DNA of 64,000 nt from CAIUSP01 sp964594365 (lineage in GTDB: Bacteria > Actinomycetota > Thermoleophilia > Solirubrobacterales > 70-9): positions 1-64,000 of the forward strand of contig CAZQMB010000003.1 of the NCBI GenBank assembly GCA_964594365.1, in the 5' to 3' direction. The position numbers and the translations under genes were made by a program. Positions 26,715 through 36,696 of the stretch are shown here, piece by piece. Below the pieces are notes generated by a model. The model made no database searches and was not told the DNA's origin. It saw only the letters and a list, made by a program, of their open reading frames with translations. The first letter of the stretch is position 1, and every line of letters starts with the position of its first letter.

Positions 26715-28403
26715 CTAGTAGGTCCTCTCCATCGGCTGCCAGTCGGTGATCTTCACCTCTGAGTAGCTGACGGTCGGATCTCCGCCGTTGACGGTCAGGT
26801 CGATGTGCTTGAGCCACTCGTCGTCGTTTCGGTCAGGGAAGTCCGTCCGGTACTGGGCGCCGCGGCTCTCGGTGCGCTCGATCGCCGCCACGCAGGTGGC
26901 CAGTGCGTTGTCGAGCATGAAGTCGAGTTCGACCGCGCCGATCACGTCCTGATTGAAGATGTGTCCGTCGTCGTCGATGTAGCAGGAGGATGCCTCTTCG
27001 CGCAGGCGGCGGACGGTCTCGAGAGCGGTCTGCAGGCCTTCGGCGTCGCGGAAGACGGCGACGTGCTTGTCCATCACCGCGCCGAGCTCATCGCGGATCT
27101 CCGACACCCTGCGTCCCTTGCCGCGTTCGCGACCGACGATCTCGGCGATCTTCGCCTCTTCGTCGTCGAGCAGGGTCTGGGAGACGACCGGCTCCTCCCG
27201 CCCCTTCACGTAGTCGGCCGCGTGCACTCCGGAACGGCGACCGAAGATCAGCGTGTCCAGGAGTGAGTTGGCTCCGAGTCGGTTTCCTCCGTGGACCGAG
27301 ACGCACGCCACCTCACCGGCTGCGTACAGGCCCTCTACATCGGTGCGGCCGTCGAAGTCGGTCTTGACGCCGCCCATCGTGTAGTGGTTACCGGGCTTGA
27401 TGTGGATCGGCTCCTTGGTGATGTCGACACCGGCGAAGTCGCGCCCGACGAGCACGATCTCCCGGAGCGCTTCGAGGATTCGCTTCTTCGGTACGACCGT
27501 GATGTCGAGGGCGATCGTCCCGTCCGGGAACCCACGACCTTCGTCGATCTCGGTCTGTTCGGCACGGGACACGACGTCACGCGAGGCGAGCTCCATCTTG
27601 TTGGGCGCGTACTTCTCCATGAAGCGCTCTCCCTTGGCGTTCAGCAGATGAGCGCCTTCGCCGCGAGCGCCTTCGGTGATCAGGAAGCCCTTCTTGGCCA
27701 GGGTGGTGGGGTGGTACTGGATCATCTCCATGTCCATCAACTTCGCGCCCGCCCGATAGGCCATCGCAATCCCGTCGCCGGTACAGATCAGCGCGTTGGT
27801 GGTGGGCTTCCAGACCTGACCGTTGCCGCCAGTGGCGAGGATCACGGCCTTCGCCTTGAACAGCTCCATCGACCCGTCGCGCACGTTCCGCGAGACAGCA
27901 CCGACACAGCGGCCCGCATCGTCGAGGGCCAGAGCGGTGCAGAAGTACTCCTCGTAGCGCGCGACCTCGCCAGAGGCCTTCATCAGCTGCTCGTAGAGGA
28001 CGTGCATGATCGCCTGTCCGGTGATGTCGGCTACGTAGTAGGTGCGGGCTGCGGATGCGCCACCAAATGCGCGAGTGCCCATCTTGCCTTCCTCGTTGCG
28101 GTGGAAGGTGACGCCGAGATGCTCGAGATAGAGCAGTTCTTCGGGGGCCTCGCGGCACATGACCTCCACCGCGTCCTGATCGGCTAGATAGTCAGAACCC
28201 TTGATCGTGTCGAAGGCGTGCGACTCCCAGGTGTCGTCTTCCTGGAGCGCGGCGTTGATCCCGCCCTGGGCCGCGTTGGAGTGAGAACGGACCGGGTGGA
28301 CCTTGCTGAGGATTCCAACCGACACACCCTCCTCGGCAGCGGCTAGTGCTGCACGCTGTCCAGCGAGACCGGCGCCGATGACGAGTACGTCGTGGGTTGG
28401 CAT
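26715..28403 (-). CDS. sdhA: Succinate dehydrogenase flavoprotein subunit
   Basis: The 562-residue product opens with the FAD-binding VLVIGAGLAGQRAALAA, then HSNAAQGGINAAL (the His that carries covalent FAD is usually in this region), a catalytic stretch MEMIQYHPTTLAKKG, GNHYTMGGVKTDFDGRT, and GEVACVSVHGGNRLGANSLL. It oxidises succinate to fumarate. It heads the three-gene sdh unit; ATG 28403 gives MPTHDVLV. The M50 protease gene lies 87 bp upstream on the same strand. Confidence 0.95.
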   Translation of the reverse strand: MPTHDVLVIGAGLAGQRAALAAAEEGVSVGILSKVHPVRSHSNAAQGGINAALQEDDTWESHAFDTIKGSDYLADQDAVEVMCREAPEELLYLEHLGVTFHRNEEGKMGTRAFGGASAARTYYVADITGQAIMHVLYEQLMKASGEVARYEEYFCTALALDDAGRCVGAVSRNVRDGSMELFKAKAVILATGGNGQVWKPTTNALICTGDGIAMAYRAGAKLMDMEMIQYHPTTLAKKGFLITEGARGEGAHLLNAKGERFMEKYAPNKMELASRDVVSRAEQTEIDEGRGFPDGTIALDITVVPKKRILEALREIVLVGRDFAGVDITKEPIHIKPGNHYTMGGVKTDFDGRTDVEGLYAAGEVACVSVHGGNRLGANSLLDTLIFGRRSGVHAADYVKGREEPVVSQTLLDDEEAKIAEIVGRERGKGRRVSEIRDELGAVMDKHVAVFRDAEGLQTALETVRRLREEASSCYIDDDGHIFNQDVIGAVELDFMLDNALATCVAAIERTESRGAQYRTDFPDRNDDEWLKHIDLTVNGGDPTVSYSEVKITDWQPMERTY

Positions 28404-28490
28404 CGACAGCGATGATATCCCACCGCACCGCGCCGCCGCCAGCAGGGTCGGTCAGGCGAGTGACTCATCTCACAATTGGACGCGCGTTGC

Positions 28491-29678
28491 TCAGACCGCA
28501 GGCCACTGACCGTCAGCGCCCATCGATCGTTGAACCGACTGGGCGGTGAGCAAGCCGACCACCCGACCATCCGAGTCGACAGCCATCAGCCCACCGAGTC
28601 TCGGGAGTTCCTCGCGGTCGAGTGCGTCTTCGAGTGGCGCCTCGGCCTTGATCGCCATGTGGGCCTCTCCACCATCGGCAGCCATGTGGTCGGCGACGAC
28701 TTCTGTCTCGAGCTGAGCGGGAGGGACGTTGCGGACCGTCTCCTCGGCGAGAAGACCGAGGAACCGTCCGTCTGGATCGGTGACCGCAAACCATGGCCAG
28801 CCGTACGGGTTGAAGAAGTCATCGAGGGCCGTGGCGAGCTTGGCCGAGGCCGGGATCACCGGAGGTCCCGGATCCATCAGGTCGGCGACCGAGATGCCTT
28901 CGACCTTCGAGGCGACCTTGCTCTGGGCGACTGCAGCCTTGGCGGAGCTGTTCAAGATGAATCCGAGGACGCCGAGCCAGACTCCACCGACCACGTTCCC
29001 GTTGATCAGCGAGAGGAGGCCCAATCCCATCAGGACGTAGGCGAAGATCTGTCCGAGACGCGCAGCGAACCGGGTGGCGCTGGCGCGGTTGCCGGTCTTC
29101 TTCCAGGCGATCGCCCTCGCGATGCGACCTCCATCCAGCGGGAAGGCCGGCACCAAGTTGAAGATCAGGACCAGGATGTTGATCGATGCGAGCCATCCGA
29201 GAACCGCGGGAATGGCTCCGATCGCGGTGTTGCCTTCGGTCAGAGCCGCCCGCCTGAACTCCTCCGGACCGGTCAGGGCAACTCCGATGGCGGTGCAGAT
29301 GAAGGCGATCGCGAGGGTCACCAGAGGGCCGGCGACCGCGACCCTGAACTCGACTCCGGGAGAGTCGGTATCTCGCTCCATCCTGGCAACTCCCCCGAAC
29401 AGCCAGAGGGTGATCCCATCGATACCTATCCCGTTCCTGAGTGCAACCAGGGCGTGTCCGAATTCGTGCAACAGGATCGAAGCGAAGAAGAGGAGCGCGC
29501 TGACCAGAGCGAGCAGATAGGGCAGCAGATCCGAGGTGCCCGGTCCGAGGACATCCCGGTAGAAGCCCGACAGCCACCAGATGACCAGGAAGAGGACGAA
29601 GAACCACGAGTAGTCCACCGATACTCGGATGCCGCGAAAGCGGAACAGGGTGAGGCCGCCTTGACCGGTTGCTCCCAT
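28491..29678 (-). CDS. M50 site-2 protease with CBS domains
   Basis: The 395-residue product has the membrane zinc-protease motifs HEFGH (in LLHEFGHALVALRNG) and NLVPAFPLDGGR, within about six TM helices, followed by a C-terminal CBS pair (VADLMDPGPPVIPAS; LGGLMAVDSDGRVVGLL). This is the SpoIVFB-like group 3 S2P. Such enzymes cut membrane-anchored regulators; CBS domains may sense nucleotides. ATG 29678 is used; it is divergent from the M28 peptidase across 71 bp. The target is unknown. Confidence 0.88.
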   Translation of the reverse strand: MGATGQGGLTLFRFRGIRVSVDYSWFFVLFLVIWWLSGFYRDVLGPGTSDLLPYLLALVSALLFFASILLHEFGHALVALRNGIGIDGITLWLFGGVARMERDTDSPGVEFRVAVAGPLVTLAIAFICTAIGVALTGPEEFRRAALTEGNTAIGAIPAVLGWLASINILVLIFNLVPAFPLDGGRIARAIAWKKTGNRASATRFAARLGQIFAYVLMGLGLLSLINGNVVGGVWLGVLGFILNSSAKAAVAQSKVASKVEGISVADLMDPGPPVIPASAKLATALDDFFNPYGWPWFAVTDPDGRFLGLLAEETVRNVPPAQLETEVVADHMAADGGEAHMAIKAEAPLEDALDREELPRLGGLMAVDSDGRVVGLLTAQSVQRSMGADGQWPAV

Positions 29679-29749
29679 TGCCACTGATCTTACGGGGGAG
29701 GGCCTTCGGCCCCTGTGATCGACCACCGGGGGTAGCCTCTGTTCCCTCG

Positions 29750-31000
29750 ATGAGCGACTCCGACAAATCCCCCCTCAGCACCTCCGCCGTTTCGTCGCAG
29801 GAGTCCCCGCACCTGGATCGGGAATGGCTGCGGAGGTTGCTCGACGAGCTCTGCGCCTTCGACCGCGAGTCCGCCACACAGGGTGAGCACGATGCCGCTG
29901 CTTGGATCATCGAGCGCCTCGCCGACGAGGAGGTCGAGGGTCGAGTGGAGGTGGAGCAGGTCCATGGCACTTACTGGTGGCCGCTCGGCCTCGGAGTGGC
30001 AGCCGGCGCAATCGCCGGTATCGCGTCTTTGAAGGCGAGAACCCGTAAGGGTCGCCTCGCTGCCGCGGGTCTCGCAGGGGCAGCCGCAGCAGGGATCGCG
30101 AGTGATTACCCGCCGGGGCCACGTTGGATCCGCAAGCTACTTCCGAAGCGGCCCACCCACAACGTGGTGGCCGAGCTGGGTCCCCCCGATGCCGAGAAGA
30201 CCATCGTGATCGTCGCCCACCACGACTCCGCGCACGCCGGGCTGCTGTTCCATCCCGCGGTTCCCGACAACCTCTCGAGGCGATTCCCCATCCTCTGGGA
30301 CGACGCCGAGACCAGCCCCCCGATGATGTTCCCGGTCCTCGGCGGTCCGGTCGCCGTGGCCCTCGGCTCGCTGATCGGCAGCCGCCTGTTGACCAGGATC
30401 GGGACCTTCCTCTCGGCAGGCGCGGTACCCGTGTTCGCGGACATCGGTGCTCGCCAGGCGGTGCCCGGTGCCAACGACAACGGCACCGCGGTGGTCCTCC
30501 TGCTGGCGCTCGCGAGAGCATTGAAGGGGCGGCCCACCGAGAAGCTACGTGTGATGTTGGTCTCCACCGGTTCGGAGGAGTCCTTCAGTGAGGGGATGAA
30601 GGCGTTCGGGGAGCGGCACTTCCCCGAACTGCCGCCGGAGAGCACCTTCTTCTGCTGCGTCGACACCGTCGGATCGCCTCACCTGAACCTCCTCCACGGC
30701 GAGGGTTTCCTGAAGATGCACGAGTACCCGGCGGACCTGATCGAGATGACCGAGGAGATCGCGCGCGAGCTTGGAATCTGGCTCTACCCGAACCTGCGGT
30801 TGCACAACGGAACAGACGGTCTCGAGTCGCTGGTCGCCGGGTATCCGACCATCTCGATGTGTTCGGTGACCGACTACAAGGCACCGGCGAACTACCACTG
30901 GAAGACGGACACCCCAGACCGGGTCGACTACGGGACTCTCGTCGATGCGATCCGTCTCACCGAGGGGCTGGTCCGGCGCCTCGACCAGCGCTGGCTGTGA
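29750..31000 (+). CDS. M28 family zinc peptidase with hydrophobic insertions
   Basis: The 416-residue product has the M28 metal ligands in order: VAHHDSAHAG, GANDNGTAV, STGSEESF, VDTVGSPHL and YHWKTDTPD. It differs from plain aminopeptidases by hydrophobic stretches at about 76-120 (WWPLGLGVAAGAIAGIASL and an Ala/Gly-rich helix) and about 198-235 between the first two ligands, so it may be membrane-associated. No cleavable signal is visible. ATG 29750 gives MSDSDKS. Substrate unknown. Confidence 0.82.
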   Translation: MSDSDKSPLSTSAVSSQESPHLDREWLRRLLDELCAFDRESATQGEHDAAAWIIERLADEEVEGRVEVEQVHGTYWWPLGLGVAAGAIAGIASLKARTRKGRLAAAGLAGAAAAGIASDYPPGPRWIRKLLPKRPTHNVVAELGPPDAEKTIVIVAHHDSAHAGLLFHPAVPDNLSRRFPILWDDAETSPPMMFPVLGGPVAVALGSLIGSRLLTRIGTFLSAGAVPVFADIGARQAVPGANDNGTAVVLLLALARALKGRPTEKLRVMLVSTGSEESFSEGMKAFGERHFPELPPESTFFCCVDTVGSPHLNLLHGEGFLKMHEYPADLIEMTEEIARELGIWLYPNLRLHNGTDGLESLVAGYPTISMCSVTDYKAPANYHWKTDTPDRVDYGTLVDAIRLTEGLVRRLDQRWL

Positions 31001-31055
31001 ATCCACCACCGGCGAGCCGGACCCGTCAGGCCCTCTGTGGATACCATCGGCGCTG

Positions 31056-32137
31056 ATGGCCCACGAAGTCACACTGATACCGGGCGACGGGACCGGCCCC
31101 GAACTGATCGAGGCGACCCGACGTGTTCTCGAGGCGACCGGTGTCGAGTTCGAGTGGGATGAACACCCGGCTGGCGAGGATGTCTACGAAGCCGAGGGCG
31201 ATCCATTCCCCGAGCGCACCCTGGAATCGATCCGTCGGACGAAGGTGGGGATCAAGGGTCCGACCACCACACCAGTCGGGTCCGGGTTCAGGTCGATCAA
31301 CGTCCAGCTGCGCAAGGAACTAGACCTCTACGCCTGTCTCCGCCCCTGCAAGCTCTACCCGGGGGTCCGTTCTCACTTCGACCAGGTCGACATCGTGATC
31401 GTCCGCGAGAACACCGAGGACCTCTACGCAGGTATCGAGTTCGAGCGGGGGAGCGAGGACAACGCGAAGTTGCGCGAGTTCCTGGCCGGTATGGACGTGG
31501 AGGTTCGCGAGGACGCTGGTATCTCCATCAAGCCGATCTCCGAGTTCGGCAGCGACCGGATCGTGGAGGCGGCCTTCGATTACGCCGAGAAGCATGGCCG
31601 CAAGAAGGTCACAGCGGCGCACAAGGCGAACATCATGAAGTTCTCCGACGGACTCTTCCTCGAGACAGCCCGGAAGGTGGCTGAGCGCCATCCCGAGATC
31701 GAGTTCGAGGACCGGATCATCGACAACCTCTGCAACCAGCTGGTTTCCCGTCCCGAGGAGTACGACGTGATCGTGCTGCCGAACCTCTACGGCGACATCG
31801 TGAGCGATCTGGGCGCCGGGATGATCGGCGGTCTCGGCCTGGCGCCGGGAGCGAACATCGGGACTCAGGCAGCGATGTTCGAGGCTACCCACGGTTCCGC
31901 TCCCAAGTACAAGGGCCAGAACAAGGTGAACCCGACGGCATTGATGCTCTCGGGCGTGCTGATGCTGCGTCACCTCGGAGAGGCTGATGCCGCAGACCGC
32001 ATGGAGGCGGCGATCGCTGCCGTGATCGCCGAGGGCGACAAGGTCACCTATGACCTGAAGCCGGATCGCGACGACCCTACGGCTGTCGGTACCTCGGAGT
32101 TCGCAGACGCTGTCATCGACCAAATGAAGGAGACAAA

Positions 32138-32141
<4 letters not shown>
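31056..32141 (+). CDS. Isocitrate dehydrogenase, NAD-type
   Basis: The 361-residue product shows the isocitrate/isopropylmalate dehydrogenase fold: VTLIPGDGTGPEL at the start, GPTTTPVGSGFRSINVQLRK (substrate loop), IVRENTEDLYAGIEF, and the C-terminal PNLYGDIVSDLGAGMIGGLG with HGSAPKY. The GSGFRSINVQLR stretch and RENTEDLYAG favour an NAD-linked isocitrate dehydrogenase over LeuB. It overlaps mdh by 4 bp (GTGA), so two TCA steps are translationally coupled. Confidence 0.88.
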
Positions 32142-33130
<989 letters not shown>

Positions 33131-33144
33131 GGCAGGGTGAGGCC

Positions 33145-33171
33145 TACCTGTCGGGCGGGGCCCGACAGGTA
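33145..33171. terminator. Bidirectional hairpin terminator
   Basis: TACCTGTCGGGC-GGG-GCCCGACAGGTA is a perfect 12-bp stem with a 3-nt loop. It fills the gap between convergent mdh and the AT-hook protein gene and can serve both. Confidence 0.85.
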
Positions 33172-33173
33172 CC

Positions 33174-33545
33174 TCAACTGCCAGGGAAGTAGGTACTTCC
33201 CTGCTTGCGGATCTTGCCCTCGGCCTCCAGCTCCGGCAGCACCCGGTAGAGGTAGTTGGGGGCGTTCAGCTTCATCTGCTTTGCGACCTCCGCTACACCG
33301 ATGCCGTCGGGACTCGAGTTGATGATCTTCACGGCCTGGTCGGCACGGGTTCCACCGCGCCGCCTGCGCTTCGGTCCCCTGGGCCTTCCAACGCCCGAGC
33401 CCGGAGGACGGCCAGGGCCTTTACGCCCTGCTCCACCGAGGCCCGAGAGAGCCGTTTCCACCTGGCGGAGCTCCTCGTGCAACTCCTTGCGCCGTTGCTC
33501 GAGCAGTGCTCTCGCCTTGTCCAAAGTCTGCGAACCTGCTGGCAT
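33174..33545 (-). CDS. Small AT-hook / winged-helix DNA-binding protein
   Basis: The 123-residue product has three parts. An N-terminal coiled-coil helix (LDKARALLEQRRKELHEELR) could dimerise. A very basic linker carries AT-hook-like cores (GRPPGS, GRPRGPKRRRR). A C-terminal winged helix reads GIGVAEVAKQMKLNAPNYLY then LEAEGKIRKQGSTYF. It looks like a small nucleoid-associated or regulatory protein. ATG 33545 follows GAAAGGAGATTC, a strong ribosome-binding site. The target is unknown. Confidence 0.75.
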   Translation of the reverse strand: MPAGSQTLDKARALLEQRRKELHEELRQVETALSGLGGAGRKGPGRPPGSGVGRPRGPKRRRRGGTRADQAVKIINSSPDGIGVAEVAKQMKLNAPNYLYRVLPELEAEGKIRKQGSTYFPGS

Positions 33546-33691
33546 GAATCTCCTTTCACCGTCCCCCGTTGCCCCGAGCGACTCTGAGTTGTGTCTTCCT
33601 TCGTGCGATGCGAACAGTGGGGGTACGTCCAACAGTAGCTACCCATCGACTTTCGCCCCGGGTTTCATAGCAGAAAAGCGTTTTGTCATAA

Positions 33692-33707
33692 CCGTTAACG
33701 GCTAGCC
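33692..33707. promoter_or_regulatory. Overlapping palindromes upstream of the 2-hydroxyacid dehydrogenase
   Basis: CCGTTAACGG (33692-33701) and GGCTAGCC (33700-33707) are perfect palindromes lying 13-28 bp before the probable start. They sit in a locally AT-rich divergent promoter region, so an operator is plausible. Confidence 0.35.
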
Positions 33708-33720
33708 GAAGGTGGTTACC

Positions 33721-34683
33721 TTGCAGAACAAATCGGGAAAGGCAGTGGTTGCGAGGGTCCTGCTACCTGCCGGACTCGATCTGCTCGAGCAGCGGTTCGA
33801 GGTGTCCCAGGGCGGACTCAACGTCACCCGTGAGCAGCTCGAGGAGATGGTCCCGGGCGCGATCGCTCTGATCCCCGATCCGAGCGTTTCCGTGGACGGA
33901 GAGTTACTCGACCTCTGCGGCGAGCAGTTGAAGGTGGTTTCGAATTTCGCGGTCGGCTACGACAACGTCGATCTCGATGCCTGCCGCGACCGGGGGATCG
34001 TGGTCACCAACACACCTGGAGTCTTGACCGAGGCCACGGCTGAGTTGGCGTTGATGCTGACCCTCTCGGCCGGCCGCCTCGCCAGCGACGCCGAAAGGGA
34101 CCTTCGGAACGGGCTGTGGACCGGCTGGGATCCCGGCGCTTACCTCGGTCTCGAGTTGCGTGGCGCCACGGTGGGTGTGGTCGGGCTGGGGCGCATCGGC
34201 CTGCGTTACGCCGAGATGGTTTCCGCCCTTGGCGCCGAGGTGGTCTACACGGCCTCGAGTCGAAAGGTCGAGGCGGAGGAGAGGTTCGGATTCGACTTTG
34301 CGGGGTTGGACGACCTCCTCCGGCGTTCCCAGGTGGTCAGCATCCATGCACCCGGAGGCGAAGGCACCAGGGACATGATCGGGAGGCGTGAGTTGGAACT
34401 GATCGGAGCTGACGGTGTCCTGATCAACACTTCACGCGGGACCCTCGTCGACGCCGAGGCCGTTGCCGAGGCTCTCGAGGATGGGCGGCTCGCGGCTGCC
34501 GGTCTGGATGTGTACGACGGAGAGCCGGCTGTGCCTGAGAGCCTTCTGAGCGCACCGCGTTGCGTGTTGCTGCCTCACATCGGATCGGCCACCCACGTCT
34601 CGCGAGACGGTATGGCAATACTCGCGGCAGAGAACGCGATCGCGGTGGTCGACGGCGCAGAACCCGCGTCGCGGGTCGTCTGA
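33721..34683 (+). CDS. D-isomer specific 2-hydroxyacid dehydrogenase (glyoxylate reductase-like)
   Basis: The 320-residue product has the NAD-binding VGVVGLGRIGLRYAEM near residue 148, VSIHAPGGEGTRDMI, INTSRGTLVDAEAVAEAL (catalytic Arg region), and LPHIGSATHVSRD with the active His. This order matches glyoxylate/hydroxypyruvate reductases and related enzymes. TTG 33721 is chosen because AAGGTGG lies 5 nt upstream; GTG 33712 is an alternative. Its stop is 1 bp from the convergent hydroxylase stop. Confidence 0.85.
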   Translation: MQNKSGKAVVARVLLPAGLDLLEQRFEVSQGGLNVTREQLEEMVPGAIALIPDPSVSVDGELLDLCGEQLKVVSNFAVGYDNVDLDACRDRGIVVTNTPGVLTEATAELALMLTLSAGRLASDAERDLRNGLWTGWDPGAYLGLELRGATVGVVGLGRIGLRYAEMVSALGAEVVYTASSRKVEAEERFGFDFAGLDDLLRRSQVVSIHAPGGEGTRDMIGRRELELIGADGVLINTSRGTLVDAEAVAEALEDGRLAAAGLDVYDGEPAVPESLLSAPRCVLLPHIGSATHVSRDGMAILAAENAIAVVDGAEPASRVV

Positions 34684-34684
34684 G

Positions 34685-35350
34685 TCAGCGCCCGTCTGGA
34701 GTCGAGCCGGGCTCAGAGTCGGAGCGCTCGGCCTTGCGGCTGCGCGGCATCGTCCGGAAGACCGCGTCCCACAGCGGGGAGGAGACCCCGTATCCGAATC
34801 GGTGATCCTGGAAGTGGTGGCGCATATGGTGCTCTCGCAGACGTCTGCCGAAGGCAGTCCGCGGACGGTGATGATGCACGTGGTAGTGGGTGTAGTCGTA
34901 GACCAGATACCCCGCTATGAAGCCCGAGAAGACCGGGAAAGCGAGCGGGTCGCCGAAGATCAGATAGAAGGCGCCAGCGAACACCGCGGACATCGGGATG
35001 CTCACCGCAGGCGGCATGACCAGACGCATCGGATCGTTCGGATGGTCGTGATGGACCCCGTGCATGATGAAGTGGATGCGATCGCCGCCCGGGATCTTCG
35101 GTTGCCAGTGGAAGAGGAGCCGGTGCAGCCAGTACTCGGAGAGAGTCCATACCGCGATCCCCACCGCGAACATCCCTGCGGCTCCCCAGGCGCTCAGTCC
35201 GTGGTCGATCGCAAGCCAGACTCCGCCGACCACGATCGGTCCGAAGAAGACCAGGGGCACGATCGGATGGACGCGCGAGAAGAAGTCGAGGAACCTGCTC
35301 TTGAACAGAGGTGGCGATGCGGAAAGCTGTGAGGTCCGGTCGGTCGACAT
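34685..35350 (-). CDS. Fatty acid hydroxylase superfamily protein
   Basis: The 221-residue membrane protein has the histidine boxes of the sterol desaturase/fatty acid hydroxylase family: EYWLHRLLFH, MHGVHHDHPND, DYTHYHVHHH and REHHMRHHF. These bind a diiron centre. The second box and small size resemble the CrtZ or FA2H-type hydroxylases. There are about four TM segments. The substrate is a lipid or carotenoid but cannot be specified. Confidence 0.85.
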   Translation of the reverse strand: MSTDRTSQLSASPPLFKSRFLDFFSRVHPIVPLVFFGPIVVGGVWLAIDHGLSAWGAAGMFAVGIAVWTLSEYWLHRLLFHWQPKIPGGDRIHFIMHGVHHDHPNDPMRLVMPPAVSIPMSAVFAGAFYLIFGDPLAFPVFSGFIAGYLVYDYTHYHVHHHRPRTAFGRRLREHHMRHHFQDHRFGYGVSSPLWDAVFRTMPRSRKAERSDSEPGSTPDGR

Positions 35351-35511
35351 CGAGGAACAATCTTAGCCCCACTCCGGCGAAAAAATAGGCCGTCATTTGC
35401 GGAAAGGGCTCTGGCGCTCCTCTGGCTCAGGTGACATGATGCCGCGGCGTCGGAGACACCCGGCGCGAGCGTCTCACCCCCACAGTCGAAGTAGCGAGAG
35501 GAGAATTCCAC

Positions 35512-35784
35512 TTGACCCGAGGTCGAGCGGCTGTCGCTGGCCCCAAGCCGACGACGGAGAGCAGTCAGAAGCAGGCGTCAGTCAGGAGCCAGCCCCGCAA
35601 GAGGAGGAAGGCCTACACCTGTGCAGACTGCTTCTTCGGAGCTCGTGGCCTTTGCGCACTCGGCCTCGATGAGCCCTGTCCGACCTTCAGGCTCGATTCC
35701 CCTGAGGGACTCGTGCCGCCACGGCAGCCGACGCTCTTGATGCGCGACCCGGGCGACTCCGCTTCGACCGGTCCGCACACCTGA
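35512..35784 (+). CDS. Small Cys-containing hypothetical protein
   Basis: A TTG start follows AGAGGAGAATTCCAC, a good ribosome-binding site. The 90-residue product is basic at the N-terminus and has CADCFFGARGLCALGLDEPC, four Cys that could bind zinc or an Fe-S cluster. No family is recognised. A hairpin follows the stop. The 161 bp before it (35351-35511) hold no gene and probably carry the promoters. Confidence 0.5.
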   Translation: MTRGRAAVAGPKPTTESSQKQASVRSQPRKRRKAYTCADCFFGARGLCALGLDEPCPTFRLDSPEGLVPPRQPTLLMRDPGDSASTGPHT

Positions 35785-35797
35785 CCGAGGAGCCGGG

Positions 35798-35820
35798 AGG
35801 CGGGAAACGCCATCCCGCTT
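35798..35820 (+). terminator. Candidate hairpin terminator
   Basis: AGGCGGGA pairs TCCCGCTT (one GU) with a 7-nt loop, 14 bp after the small Cys-containing protein. No T-tract. Confidence 0.4.
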
Positions 35821-35878
35821 GCGCGCTCGGGGCCCCGTTGCGGTTTCATGTTCCTCCTATGCGGAGCGAACCGGTCAA

Positions 35879-36670
35879 GTGAGGCTCACGGTCCTCGGAA
35901 AGTCCCCGGCTTGGGAGGACGCCGGGGGAGCCTGTTCCGGCTACCTGATCGAGGAGGGGGAGACGAAACTCCTGCTCGAGTGCGGCAACGGCGTCTTCGG
36001 CAAGCTTCGCGAACGGATGCCGGACTACTCGACGCTCGATGCAGTACTGGTCAGCCATCTCCACGCCGATCACTGGTTGGACCTGATCCCGTTCTCCTAC
36101 GCGCTCAACTATTCACCGAGTCGAGTCCACTCGGGGGAGATGCCGATCGCCGGTTCCGCTGGACCCGCTTTGTGGGGTCCTCCCGGCGCGGTGGACGCTT
36201 TCGGGCGCGTGACCGGGACATGGGGCAGTGAGGAGTTGCTCGCCACCGCCTTCGAGGTGAACGAGTACGAGCCGGACGGAGAGGTTTCGGTCGGCGGTAT
36301 CTCCGTGACCTTCCAACCGGTACCGCACTACATCGAGACCTATGCGATCTCGCTCGTCGCAGCCGACGGATCGAGAATCGTCCACGGAGCGGACTGTCGA
36401 CCGAACAGCGAGTTGATCGAGTTCGCCAAGGGGGCCGATCTGCTGACGGTCGAGGCGACTCTGGCCCAACAGGGAGACGAACCCGAAGACGAGCGAGGAC
36501 ACATGACCGCTCGCGAAGCCGGTGAGCTCGCGGGAGAGGCCGAGGTCGGCGCTGTGATGATCACCCACTTCTCCGATGAGCTCGATCCGGATCAGGTCCG
36601 GGCCGAGGCCGAGGCCGGCTTCGGGGCCGAGGTGATCCTCGCCGACGAAGGGGAGACCGTCGAGGTCTGA
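35879..36670 (+). CDS. Metallo-beta-lactamase fold hydrolase (RNase Z-like)
   Basis: The 263-residue product begins at GTG with RLTVLGKSPAWEDAGGACSGYLI, then SHLHADHWLDL (the HxHxDH zinc motif), VPHYIETYAI, HGADCR with the metal Asp region, and ITHFSDEL. The overall order matches RNase Z/ElaC or phosphodiesterase-like MBL proteins, but it lacks the long exosite arm of RNase Z. Substrate is unknown. hsp20 follows after 26 bp. Confidence 0.8.
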   Translation: MRLTVLGKSPAWEDAGGACSGYLIEEGETKLLLECGNGVFGKLRERMPDYSTLDAVLVSHLHADHWLDLIPFSYALNYSPSRVHSGEMPIAGSAGPALWGPPGAVDAFGRVTGTWGSEELLATAFEVNEYEPDGEVSVGGISVTFQPVPHYIETYAISLVAADGSRIVHGADCRPNSELIEFAKGADLLTVEATLAQQGDEPEDERGHMTAREAGELAGEAEVGAVMITHFSDELDPDQVRAEAEAGFGAEVILADEGETVEV

Positions 36671-36696
36671 TCCTCACCTCTCTATTCTCAGTTTCC

